Positions 23,693 through 35,084 of a DNA stretch of 64,000 nucleotides are shown here, in pieces. The notes under the pieces are model-generated. The model ran no database searches. It was not told the DNA's origin and saw nothing but the letters and a program-made list of their open reading frames with translations. How positions within the stretch are numbered: position 1 is the stretch's first letter; each line of letters begins with the position of its first letter. The translations under genes and the position numbers were made by a program. The stretch is from Macrosoma leucophasiata (Eukaryota > Arthropoda > Insecta > Lepidoptera > Hedylidae). Location: positions 26,882,001 to 26,946,000 of the forward strand of contig JAWQUS010000025.1 of assembly GCA_036365455.1 (NCBI GenBank), written 5' to 3'.

Positions 23693-23769
23693 GTAACAAA
23701 ATAAGACAATTTTTGAATGAGGAGAGCAAGAAAGAATCTCTTGAGTTGGGCTTATCGTTTATTTGATTG

Positions 23770-23952
23770 TTTTTTTTTTTTATTTAATCAAGGTGGCAGA
23801 ACATCATGCAGTTCACTCACATTGATGTTTAAATGATGACTGCAGCCTATAGACACTTACACAAAGACCAGAGGTTAAAATGCAAATGCGTTGCCACCCC
23901 TGAGACCTCTTTTGTTGTGTCTCTGTAATAAGTTATTACCGGGCCAAATGTT
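23770..23952 (-). repeat. SINE-A copy, head missing
   Basis: The T-run then GGTGGCAGAACATCATGCAG at the tail side, stopping after TTATTACCGGGCCAAATG. Confidence 0.7.
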
Positions 23953-24614
23953 TAATATAAACACCACAAAAAAATATAAATTTTGATAAGGAATCCTAAA
24001 CACTTCACACGGAAATATCTTAAACAAAATCAACGCGATGTTTTTGTGTGGTAACGTTGTACCGTCTGCGTCCGCGTCGGTCGTCGACCCGCGGCCACCA
24101 CCTGGGCCTAGCTATTTGTTCTTCACTTGTTAATTACCCTCGGAGGCCACAGAAACAATTAGCACATACGTTGACCCGTGGAGCCGGCGAACCTTCCCCG
24201 AAACGTGAACAACACGCCAGCCCTGGCTCCATGGCGCCAATCGCTCGCTAACGATACATAATTTACAAAAACCTCGATATTTCTCATGTAGGTATAACTA
24301 AAGTGACTATGTTGTTATTTAAAATGGGACATTTGTAAATAATAGACACAGTGATACAGATATTTTTTTCCGTCGCGACGGGTTCATCAACTTTTAAATA
24401 ACATACCTTACCTGTCTTTGTCTTCATGAGTGAGAATGGAAGCACAATTTAAAAAAATGACCCTTTGGCAAACTGAAAATCCCGTCGATAAATATCATTT
24501 TAAATAATTTTTAGAAATCATATATCTAATTTTATAATTTATCACTATATAAAACCTTCCATTGCCCACTACTGGGGGATAATTCTTCCGCTGTAGGTAC
24601 ATTAGCGGAATATC
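23953..24614. other. unique DNA with a GC-richer island
   Basis: The text at 24050-24250 is non-repetitive and GC-rich, with homeodomain-like cores (GTTAATTACC, ACAATTAGC). It is a candidate regulatory island. On the minus strand a donor-like ACAG/GTAAGG sits at 24412 after ATGAAGACAAAG; it is not called as an exon. The text at 24553-24595 looks like an inverted LINE tail. Confidence 0.4.
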
Positions 24615-24760
24615 AGTAAACGGAACAATTATGGTCAAGCCAATCGAATAGAGCGGTAGTTAATACAATAACGCGGGATAGGCAGCAGCATCCCGCAATA
24701 AAACCGCCACTGCGATCGCCAATCCGCTTGTCAAGCGTAGCCATTATGTCATATTTTCCT
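24615..24760 (+). repeat. RTE-like fragment, family B
   Basis: AGAGCGGTAGTTAATACAAT, GGCAGCAGCATCCCGC and CGCCAATCCGCTTGTCAAGC parallel 180-350 and 52468-52655. Confidence 0.6.
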
Positions 24761-26626
24761 CAAATGACGCACAGCCCTGTCCTGTCCTTTGACGCAGTTT
24801 ATCACTTGAAGTGAAAAAACTTCACGTGATTAGGTATGCCAGAAAATAACAATTTCGCGACCCAAAAGATTCCTTGAGGACACCTGAACGAGGTATACGA
24901 AAACGGGACTGTCCTGTTCCAAAATTAGACGTGTGGTCACATTAGATATAACCTTCTAATTATATAATTAGTTATTTGAAAGTAATTTACATCATGATTA
25001 TGTTACATTTTGTACGAGACGGCGCCGGCTAAATGTTAATCAGTTTTCAGTAGTGATTCGACAAAGCGCCTATTAAATTTGACATAGCAATGGCTATATG
25101 AACTCAAGTGTTATAATTGTGTTTCAGAGTTCATGGCCGACTGTGTTACAGCTTTTACAACATGTAACTTAATACACGCACGCACTGATTTTGGTTTGTT
25201 AACATATTTTGGTAAACTGATTCGACTCTCGGTCTATCTTTTTTTCATTCACGATTAAACAGTTTTAAATTTAAAATGGAAGTAGGTAGTATAAACTCTG
25301 AAAGGACGTCGGCTCACTTTTTGAGTCAAATCCATATAACACATGGACAAATAATTTGTTTCATATGTAGGTAACTATTCTTTAAAGCTGCTTTCTTATC
25401 GAATTAAGAAAATGCAAGTAAAACGTATAGAATTGTAAGCGTTTACCGGTAGTGCTTCAGTGATGAAGCTGGATTTCTTCACAGATTTATATTGTATATC
25501 TACCTATATGACATTAAATAGCACATACCTAGTATTCATTTGCTACCGTGTCTCGGTAAGGTGGAATATCTGACATAGCGGCATGTTATGTAGGTATAGG
25601 TACCTTGTTTAGGTAATTATCATCATCGTTACAGCCAAAACGAGTCTACTGCTGCATAAAAGCCTTCTCCAAAGAGCTATTCAAAGTTCTGAGTTATTTA
25701 CTGACTGATGTATCAACGCATACCTAACATAAACCGCTGGTCCTGTAGACATGCATTTTGGAGGGTGATTAAGATTTTGTTTACAAACATACTTGTAATT
25801 AGGAAAACAATTAAAGCCAAAATCATGTTAGGAGTGTAAGCTGGTTAAGCCGCCAGCAGAACACTTTGTAAGAATATAAAAAAATGATAAAGCAGTTATT
25901 AATATTTTGTATTTATCTTTTATAACGTTTTTGTTCGTATCTATTTTAGTATTGTATAAATATTCGTGACGTTAATCAGTTGTTATTCACTGTTTATGAC
26001 AATAATTAGAATCTTAATTAAATAATGTAATTAGTCTTCTAATTAATATTACGAGTACAAAAGAGTCATTTTCTCTAAAATGTTTCTGGTACATATAAAA
26101 GAATCGATATCGTTGAATTTCCAAAGTCAGTTGAAAATAAAAATTAATAAAGCCAAACTGTATTGTACGAGTACCTATAATATAAGTATTTTATGTCAAA
26201 TTCAAAGAACAATAACAAAACATTTTATGACAATACGCACACATAAAGCTATGACCATGACGCAATAAAAAAAGAAATAATTCTTAGTGGCACTGTTTTA
26301 AAAGACTTTAATTTTAATGCTTTTTAATGGATTCTGGTCAATATCATTGGAATGCGTCGAGCTGGTTTGAATTTTCAACATCACGGTAAAAGCAGTCGCG
26401 CTTCGGGCAGCTGCAGCATCTTTGAATGTACTTAGCAATGAGGTTAATATACCTATAGAGAAGAGGCCGGGAACAAACAGCCGGTTCCGTTTTTAAATTG
26501 ATTTGATAGTTAATTCTGTGAGACTTCTCAACCATGTCACCTGGCATGTTACTTGGGGAGTCTTTGGTTAAATCAATGGTATTTACTTGGCTCATTTTTT
26601 TAATGTTCGATGTGGCAAAACGACCC
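24761..26626. other. AT-rich intergenic DNA, no gene seen
   Basis: The text at 25617-25685 (ATTATCATCATCGTTACAGC, GTCTACTGCTGCATAA) is an inverted RTE-type 3' end. The remainder is unique, with no credible frame. Confidence 0.5.
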
Positions 26627-26832
26627 GACGACCCGGTTAGTCCAGCGGTGTGAGGTGACCGTTTGATTCGAAGGGTCGCTGTTCGATGCCCGCACCTTGA
26701 CAAATATTAATTGTGTAGCCTACGGATGTTTGTTTCGGGTTGTATTTGTTTGTGTATGTGTTGTATGTGTACAACGGCACCCACGACACAGGCTTATACC
26801 TAGTGTAGGGCTGTGAGTGTAAGCGTATTTTT
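26627..26832 (+). mobile_element. tRNA-derived SINE (SINE-F), second copy
   Basis: GACGACCCGGTTAGTCCAGC at the head, TACAACGGCACCCACGACAC in the body and GGCTGTGAGTGTAAGCG at the end. Box B has decayed (GCTGTTCGATGCCC). A CGACCCGA/CGACCCGG doubling marks its left edge. Its tail abuts the T-run of a minus-strand SINE-A. Confidence 0.8.
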
Positions 26833-26833
26833 T

Positions 26834-27030
26834 ATATTTTTTTTATTTAGGTATAAATATCTACACGAAAACTATAGGTCAACATGAAGTTTAGTTGTCC
26901 TTGAGACATGAGTTCATTTGATTGTGCGACATACCTAATATTTTCGGTCATACCTATATGATTACACTCGCATATGACTGATAGATTAAGTTTGCCCACC
27001 AACTCGAGCTCCGACACTGGAACTCTATCA
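26834..27030 (-). repeat. SINE-A copy, strongly diverged
   Basis: T-run, ATATCTACACGAAAACTATA and, at the head, AACTCGAGCTCCGACACTGG. The middle is poorly conserved. Confidence 0.5.
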
Positions 27031-27918
27031 GCAACATATTATTTACAAGTGTGGTAATCACACGTGTAGTCCCTCCCTTATATGGAGATCGACTACAAAG
27101 TCATACATTTAAATAGCAAAAAAACGTAATAAATAGATACCTAATCAACAGTTAATTACGATTCACGTCAAACTGGTTCAAACTTGAAGACATCAAATAT
27201 TATACTAACCTAATGAATTAAACCTCTTTGATATACCTATACATAATAATATATTCTATACACTATTTAATGCAGATGTAAGATTATGCGAAGTTCGCCT
27301 ACTTAGAGGCACAGGTAGACCATGACCTGCCTGTTCCGAGAATGCGTTCTGGAACCTCAGGCTTAACAATAGCAGAACAATAGTCACTAATTAGTCAATC
27401 ACCAGCAAGCATCTAGGTATATGGTTTACAGTTTAAAGTATACATACATAGGTATAAGACTTTTTAATTGAAATCGTAATTTTTGAATAGAATAACATCG
27501 GTTAATTCTATGAATTAATGCAATAGAAACATTTTTTTGGGAGTCAGCTCAGAATTTTTAAATTTAGATACACATTTAATTAACTAAATTTAAAGTATCA
27601 GAGATTGTACTTGACATACCTATTTCACAGTCTTCTTGGAAGCGGCTGCTGCAATGTATCTGAAATGTAAAAGAAAAATAATATAATTTTTATCTATATT
27701 AATAAGTACCGTTTAAGTGACTTAAAAGAGGTTTAATTGCAATAATTTGGTACATTGACAATGATATAAATACATTAATGTACGTTAATACAAGTATTTA
27801 TGAAGTATCTTAGAAATGTGACTGTAGTTTTTGGTAAGTATTAACTACATCAAGAGTACTCTCTATTCTACGAGTATAACAGTAATAATACAAATAGACA
27901 TGAATTGTATAATTTACT
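27031..27918. other. AT-rich DNA with one exon-like spot
   Basis: Apart from 27620-27659 nothing is recognised. Confidence 0.5.
27620..27659 (-). other. exon-like 40-mer with splice signals
   Basis: On the minus strand a pyrimidine-rich acceptor (TTTTTCTTTTACATTTCAG) precedes 40 bases of about 50 percent GC in surroundings near 25 percent, and the next bases are a donor, ATAG/GTATGTCAAG. The frame beginning ATA CAT TGC is open throughout (IHCSSRFQEDCEI). Another frame gives YIAAAASKKTVK followed by stop, as a last exon would. No protein family is recognised. It could be a genuine microexon of a long-intron gene or a chance pairing of splice-like motifs. Confidence 0.3.
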
Positions 27919-28179
27919 AGCTGACCCGGCAAACTTCGTATTGCCTCAGAATGAAATAATGTGTCAAAGGTTTGATATATACGGACTATTTGTAGGGGAA
28001 AATTAAATTGTGTTTTTTATTTTTCCCCTTCAATTTCTTCATATTTCCTTACCTTTTAAACCTTCCCTGGACTTCCAAAAATCATTCAATACCAAAATTA
28101 GCCCAAATCGGTCCAGCCGTTCTCGAGTTTTAGCGAGACTAACGAACGATTGGTTTTGTATACGAGTATATAGATAGAT
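27919..28179 (+). repeat. family G-like element
   Basis: Starts TTTACTAGCTGACCCGGCAA, has CGGTCCAGCCGTTCTCGAGT near the end, and finishes in a TAGATAGATAGAT run. Plus-strand counterpart of 23337-23692. Confidence 0.75.
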
Positions 28180-29339
28180 AGATTAACGAATTGGATGCTT
28201 AGTTCATCTAACGGTATCAACAAAAGAGAGCCATTTTTTTACAATTTTAGACCTCTGGCATTCCTTAGCTATTGCTAAGCATTTACCTTAAAACATCTCA
28301 TTTTTAGAAACATCATTATTTTTATCTAAGTACCTATAGAATGTGTTTACAATTACAATAATCCACATGAAATTGGGTAAAGTGCATGTACCTACCTAAA
28401 CTATAAAATTTAATAATGTTTGATTGATGAAAACGTAATTCTAGCTAGGTACCTATGAGGTTAAATCCTGCTTATCCGAAATATTCCAAAACTTCAGCTT
28501 AGTGGTGTTCCCTAATTAAGAGTAACCTATGTCACATAGTACCTATGGGATCGAGGGACAGTTTCCCATGCGCCTTATCGCGTGGCGCCTGCATTAGCCC
28601 CCTTCCCGCCGCCCCCCTGACTGCTGCGCTCCTCGTCCCCTCCGCCCTCTGCGTCCCCTCGGGGGGACCCGTCGGCGCCGGCCCTCTTAGCCGCGACAAG
28701 CCTTTTTTGTGGGTGCCGCTGGGTCATTAATTAGTCCACGGTGTCCACATTCGGACATTCGCGAGTTATGTAACTGATAGTTTCGTAGGCTCTTAGTGGT
28801 GCTTTCGAATTTCTTTTAGTTGCAGACTCACGACAGGTTCGTATTGATATGCAAATGAAAAATGCATATTAACGTACCTACGTGATATACACGCGGGCGA
28901 ATTATGGTAACTGATTAATGACAGTATACCTATTATATTTATGGACAGAATTGAGCATCGAAGATATAAAATATTGAGAATCGAGATATTTTATTTCAAA
29001 AGATTCGATCCAAAGCGCACTTACATACCACACCTACGTTCAACGTCCTATACCTGTATTGAAAATGAGTCTCATCTAAAAACTAGATAATATCAAACAG
29101 AAGCTACAAGGTTATTTGTTCTTTATATTGTGGCGAAAGCGTCACCGCGCGTCACATATCCCATCGCGTATCGTCCGCGTCCACCCTACAACACTAAAAA
29201 CCCGAGATGCAATCGGATAAGGCTAAACGACGCATCATGACGTGATGACGGTGCCCGCGCTACCGACCGCGCCTACCTCTTATTAATAATTCAAATATCA
29301 TATTCAGGTTCCTTCTCGCTCGCTCACACGAGGTCAGCC
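28180..29339. other. unique DNA with a GC-rich island
   Basis: The text at 28545-28735 is GC-rich (CCCTTCCCGCCGCCCCCCTG) and ends with a homeodomain-like CATTAATTAG. Both strands have long open frames there, a compositional effect. No gene is called. Confidence 0.45.
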
Positions 29340-29490
29340 GGCCACGTGAGAGGGACGGTGTTCCTTTGTTTGTTGGCTATTAATAACGGTGGGACATGGC
29401 GTTCGGAGTGGATTAACACATTAAGAGTTCGGCCAGTCGGCTGTCGCCGGTGTACGGTGTCGGAATAAAAGCATTCCGGGTGAGTGTCGG
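29340..29490 (+). promoter_or_regulatory. possible promoter or enhancer island
   Basis: A GC-richer, non-repetitive stretch with an E-box CACGTG (29343-29348), a SOX-like CCTTTGTT, an initiator-like GGCCAGTCGG and a donor-like CCGG/GTGAGT at 29480. The order would suit an untranslated first exon on the plus strand. No transcript is visible, and the evidence is motif-level only. Confidence 0.2.
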
Positions 29491-30689
29491 CGATGGGCTG
29501 TCGGCGGTAACAATTCGGTGACAGCCTAAAGGGTTGTCAACCGAAGATTTTATTGTGGCGCCTGTTATTGGGCTCTAATGAAAGTGACAGCGATAAGAGT
29601 GCGTTTTTAAGGAGCAGCGGTTTTAGTTTTTGTTATCTTAGTTTGATTATTTTACACAAATTAGAGTGATGGTTTTTATGCCATTTGATTTTGGTTTGAA
29701 TGATAAATTTGATTTACTTATTTTTTACTTTTTAGTGCATTCCTTCAAATTATGTTTTCTATTTTATTTATTAAATTTTAGTTTTCACTCGATAGGTTTC
29801 TGACGGGGTTTTTGAAAAAAGTTTTCATACGCTAAATATACTTATAGATTTTGATTATTAAAAATAAACTATGCAGTGTGCTATCTGCGTTAAATTGTGG
29901 TGTCCAGGAGTGGTAACCAATACGCATTGAGACCTAAACTTACATCAATATCTGATTTTATTGTAGATTTTTTCTCACATAAGAGAACCAAAACCTAATG
30001 ATTCAGCGGTGTGGTTTCGGTTAGATGGTAATGTGTGGCCTTCTAATAATTATCATAGGTACAAATGTAAATTGCGTCACCACCGTAAAATTAGGGGAGG
30101 GGGGAATATGATATCCCCTGTTTCAATCCGATAGAGGTTGATTTATGAAAAAAATGTAGTCAGTCTATATTTGACTCGAGCTTCAGTCAATTTTCGATCC
30201 AATTTTCGTCTAAATCGATGATGTGGTTAAGTCGTGAAACGTAACAGATAGACACGCGGACCGACAAACTTTCACATTTATAATTTGAGTATAAATGCTT
30301 ACTATTTATAAGATGTCAACCCTAAAAGTCCGCTCCGCCACAATTAGCCGTGTCGCCGGCCCTGACACCTGACATGTCGCTGCCGCCGTCACCGCCGTCC
30401 ACCGTCGCGTCTCTTTGCCTTTTTATTGATCAAGGAACTTCCGCTCGCCTAATACATTCGTACGGTCCTATGATACACTTTCGGTATCTCAGCTTTAAGC
30501 TGGCCCGCTGTCATCTTATAGCTGAAGATGTAGCTTCAACTCCCGTAAAGTCTTCAATTTTAGCATGCATAAATCTACCATTCGCGTGTTTTTTTTTTTA
30601 GACATAAGTAATAGCCGATCCGTTTATGACATTTTTTGAAGAATATTCCCAATTGCTGCAAACCGAATATCCAAACCGGGCTCCATGCC
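29491..30689. other. unique DNA with weak SINE-A traces
   Basis: Fragments such as CCAGGAGTGGTAACCAATAC (29907) and TTCGGTTAGATGGTAATGTG (30017) recall SINE-A. The text at 30330-30420 is GC-rich (CTGCCGCCGTCACCGCCGTC). No gene is called. Confidence 0.4.
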
Positions 30690-30850
30690 CACCTGTAGCG
30701 GAGTAGTACCTGAACTCGAGAATGTAATGCATCAATTTATCGGCCACCAAATGGTACTGTTCAGTTCTATCGTGTCCCCGTTAAATGATAATGTGTGGCC
30801 AGTTAAATAGTAATGGTAGTAACTATCACAGAGCTACCTCTGTACTGTGT
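30690..30850 (+). repeat. SINE-A copy, tail missing
   Basis: GGCCACCAAATGGTACTGTT, CTATCGTGTCCCCGTTAAAT and GGTAGTAACTATCACAGAG follow the head half of SINE-A. Confidence 0.55.
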
Positions 30851-30865
30851 GTTATACTTGAAGGC

Positions 30866-30915
30866 ATATAGGGACTGCCTTGTAAGGGACTTGGCGTGAA
30901 GATACATAACATAAC
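30866..30915 (+). repeat. family E tail
   Basis: GGGACTTGGCGTGAAGATAC followed by ATAACATAACATAAC. The 3' tip of the family E LINE. Confidence 0.6.
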
Positions 30916-33506
30916 ATAACCTAAAGTAGAACGCATTCCGTATCTTACCCGTAATATCTGAGATAGAAGAGTATTGAGTTTTATGGCTGTAGGTTATAGA
31001 TTTCAATAGTTTAATTTTAATTTTTATCAAATCGAAGTTATCTTTTATCTAGTTATACACAATACAGGCCTCATTGCAAAGAGAAAGGCATAAAGCAAAT
31101 GCACGTACCAATTAAAAAACCTTCTACTTTTTCGAAAGGTGAGCTCGCAAAAAAGTTTATTTATTATGTCCTATATTTGTCGTGCTCGTATTTTTAGTAA
31201 AGGTACTCCTTAAATACTTTCCGCGTTCAGTCATTCTGGACCTGTCTTGAAATTGCTTAAGTAAGAAGGAATCTCCTTCCTTTATCAACGTTAACGAATC
31301 CACGAGTTTACACGCCACGAAACTCAAAAATACCTATTAAAATAGTAATCTTAACTAAAAATATAATCTGAAAAGCAAGAGACTACGCTTGTCGATACAT
31401 TCGGACAGAATGAAACGTCTATTATAAGTAACTCACATAAACTTAATAATTTAGTAGACGGTTGCGATAGGCTTAGTGTCGTCGGTACTTACATTACTCG
31501 AAAATTCATCAGCGGATCGATTTAATTGTGGCGGCGGCAGCGCGGGGAGCTGCGGGGTGGGAGGTGCGGGGGCCAGATAGGGGGCGAGGGGGGAGGGGAG
31601 GGCGGAACACGGAAAGGCTTTTGGCGGCGCTTCAGAGGCCGAGCGCCGACAGCCCGGACTATGACACACTGAGTTACCTGCTTATTTCATTTATTTGTAA
31701 ATATTGTGAAATAGTTGTAGATGGAGTTGATTTCGGTCTGTTGTGTAGTATTGGTATTTTCTTAGGATTACAGAAAAGCAAGGAAATTATTCGAAAGATT
31801 TTACGTACAAAAGTTTACTTACAACTCAGAAAAAAAAATTAATTGATTTACGTTTAAACCTCATTTATAATATAGTATTTTACATTTCAAAACAAGTAAG
31901 GTTTCTATGTGATTACTATACCTACCTATTGATCACTTCTAATAATCGCCGCGTTCATTTCATATCCAAATATTAAAACATATTTACGGATGAAATAGTA
32001 CAGATCGCGGGTCAACTATTTCGATCGCACCTGTTTCCAGAGACACGGTTGAAATGCTACTCGTACGACTCTTGGGTTACCGAATCACTGAGCGGAAAGT
32101 ACCGAAGTCGGCTCTTTTTTAACCCGATCGGCTGAATCCCAGACCTATTCGATACTATCAACTCTGCTTATAAAACATTTTCACTGACTTGAATATACTC
32201 CTTCTAAGCTAAATATTTGAATTTAATCGTTTTTCTCTTCATATCAAATGTAGACTGGCCATCAATGTAAACCGTCAGCTTTTTTGAATAAATTTGTGTT
32301 TTTTTTAAATCCCATCATCAAACCGCCTTTAAGCGCATTGACATCTAAAAACAAATACAAAGAGCTTCGTTCCCCTGCGTGCCAGCATCTCCCGTTTAGG
32401 ACCACGCCCCCGACGCCTCGGGGGCAGATAGCCCCGGGGAAAGAGGACATTCCTCGACCCCCATACTATCCCCCCCCTCTCTGTTGCGCTTCACGCACGG
32501 AGGGAGGGAATGATGAATAAACAGTCAGTCAGTGGCCAGTCCTGTAGTCACAGATTGATCTAGCCAGCACTACGAAGAGTTTTTTATTTTTCTCACTGCT
32601 GTAAAAGGATGTTTGCGCCCAGTGTGTCACGGGCGCCGGGCGGCTACGAGCGATAGCGCCGGCGCCCGCCGCCCCACATTCATTCATCGCCGCCGAGCCT
32701 CCCTAATGCACTCCACACACCACACACCACATCACATCACACAGCTACACGTAATATGCTTATTTTATTGTCAAGCCTATTATTCAGTTAATAAATAAAC
32801 GCGAGACACTCGCCGCTAGGAAACTATAGCTTTACTACCTGGTAAATAATAGTATACGTTTCTGTATTTGTGTATACGTAATTAAAGTGGGATCAGAATT
32901 TGTAGTTATTCAATCTGATTAATGGAAGTCGTGTCTTTTAGGTGTGTCGTTAATAAATTGTGTCTCTAAATAAATTTTATTTTTGGGTTGTGGTAATTTA
33001 ATATTAATAAAGATACACAAGTAGATTGAGAAAATATTTGGATATCACGTACTAATTAAGTACAGGTATCGATCGTTAGTAAGGATACAGTTAGAGGTAT
33101 AAAATCACGTTTTTATTTTTGAAAATTTCTACGGACTGTGAAAGCAATAGTAATTATTCTGATGGCAGACTGTTGCTAGTGCTTTCGTAGATAGTATAAA
33201 CACAAGAACTCGTGCTCTGTGTGATTCGTCGCGCTGTATTAAACTTTGGGGTGCCTTACGAATAAAACCTTTTACTACTATCATACCGTATGAATAGACA
33301 ATAAATACATGTACCTATATACGTTTAATTGGCCCACTGTTTAAATTCAAATCAGTGGACTTCTACTAAAGAGGAACTGTTTTTTTTATATGTAACCGAT
33401 TAAGAGACTATAAAGTTAAATGCATAAATACCTGTCCTTTAGATTTGCTTAAGAATTATTCTATGAACACTTCCGAGTATTTTATTTATTTTTGTAGTGA
33501 CCACAG
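30916..33506. other. unique DNA with three GC islands
   Basis: AT-rich text broken by GC-rich patches at 31515-31660, 32390-32500 (includes CCACGCCCCC) and 32620-32730. No shared repeats and no credible long frame. Candidate regulatory or promoter DNA. Confidence 0.45.
31493..31671 (-). promoter_or_regulatory. possible first exon with donor site
   Basis: On the minus strand an arthropod initiator-like CTCAGTGTG (about 31672) is followed by a GC-rich stretch, open in one frame as a proline-rich peptide (PAPPTPQLPALPPPQL), ending at TCGAGTAAT/GTAAGT at 31492. That frame has no ATG; its first usable codon is GTG, so it may be untranslated. This is a candidate only; GC-rich DNA is often open by chance. 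Confidence 0.25.
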
Positions 33507-33708
33507 GTGAAGTTTAGAGGCCCGCCCCGGCTTCGCCCGCGCTTCTCCGTTCCTATTAGTCATAGCGTGATAATATATAGCCTTCCTCGATAAATGGGCT
33601 ATCTAAAACTGAAAACACTTTTCAAATCGGAGCAGTAGTTCCTGAGATTAGCGAGTTCAAACAAACAAACTCTTTAGCTTTATAATATTAAAGTATAGAT
33701 TGTAAGTT
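33507..33708 (+). repeat. family G element
   Basis: GCCCGCCCCGGCTTCGCCCG at the start, CAAATCGGAGCAGTAGTTCC in the middle and TTTATAATATTAAAGTATAG at the end. Confidence 0.75.
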
Positions 33709-34909
33709 GCAGTTCCTAAGGCTAAAACAATTGACGGATTTGCACGACCACAGTTCTATTTCTATTTCTACAGTAAAAAAAATGGAACGCTTGTTATATA
33801 CGAGTAGGTATACAGCGTCAGGCTGTTATTAAAGTTCACGGACACAAATCAAGTTTTGGGACGTTTTTTAAACGAATATTCCTGTTAAAGGTTGCGAGCT
33901 GCTGTTTTATTTGTAAGAGATTATTCGTATTTACTCATAATCGATAAGAAATATTTTAACTGCCATCAAAACGATGATTAAATTAGATAGGTAATGATTA
34001 GTTGTAATATAGATATCATCATTTCAATGACGCGGCATCATTTAGTTAACAAGATGTGATGACGATCAGTCGAGTGAGCCGCGTTAATGTGGTAGCTGCT
34101 CTATCGATGGTAGAGATCTATATCTATTTTTTGTCGCACCAAGAAACGTGGGCCTTTTTACACGGCTCGAATATTTATGTAAATGTTAATTTATTGATTC
34201 GTCAAAATAATCTTGCATTTCTTCCGGTAGCAGGATTATTTTGTAACACAAGTCTCGAGTGAAGTGAGCTCGCGTGCCTACTTTAATAAGGGAAGTGCCT
34301 ACTTGAGGGAAACTTCATGAAAGAGAATTGGTGTTACACATATTTTAATGACCGATCAGAGTGCCAGTCACAACGGGACTGGCTTCGTCTAGATACATCA
34401 CAATAGGTATAATACGGTATAGTTAAGTGCCGTTTACACTACACTTACGATAAGATTATGTTTACACTGTCCGTTACACACACAACACAAAGCTCCATTT
34501 GATTAAGCGAGAAGGAAAATCATTTTCATTTCGATGAAGTTAATTTTGTTTTACAAAATAATCTACCAGATAATGCGTAGATAATGTGCGACCTGTTATC
34601 AAAAGGTAGGTACCGAAGTGCCTAGTAATATTCAAAACAAGAATGTTTTTTATAAGTATTGTTTTAAAAAAAATATTTTTATTTTGTGCTTCAATAATGT
34701 TTAAATATAAATTACCCATACATGGAGAAATTTAAGTGGTTTTGCGCCAGAAAATCTTGTACCTACTAAGTACCAATCAAGGAAACGAATGTCACAATCA
34801 TACAATGTTGCTCAGTCGCTTACAAGGTGCTAGGGTGCGATCAGAAGTATTCCAACAAAACCTCATGTTCCAAGTTTAAAAAAAAAACTGTAGAACAAAA
34901 ATATTTGTA
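33709..34909. other. AT-rich DNA, nothing recognised
   Basis: No shared repeat and no credible gene. Confidence 0.55.
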
Positions 34910-35084
34910 ACTAGTTGTTGCTCGCGGCTTCACCCGCGTGGATGTCCTTTTATAAATTACTAAGTAGCCTATGTTCTTTCTCAGCCTCTGTACCAAATTT
35001 CATTAAAATCGGTTCAGTCGTTTGGACGTGAAAAGGTAACAGACAGACAGACAGAGTTACTTTCGCATTTATAATATTAGTAGG
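34910..35084 (+). repeat. family G element, intact-looking
   Basis: CTCGCGGCTTCACCCGCGTG at the 5' side, AAAATCGGTTCAGTCGTTTG, a CAGACAGACAGACAG run and the end TTTATAATATTAGTAGGG. This is the best preserved short member. Confidence 0.8.

Noticed and set aside
26344..26703. 119-codon minus frame
   Set aside because: It includes the inverted SINE-F head and has no recognisable domain.
28545..28730. 61-codon plus frame in the GC island
   Set aside because: The opposite strand is equally open, with no domain or conserved motif visible.
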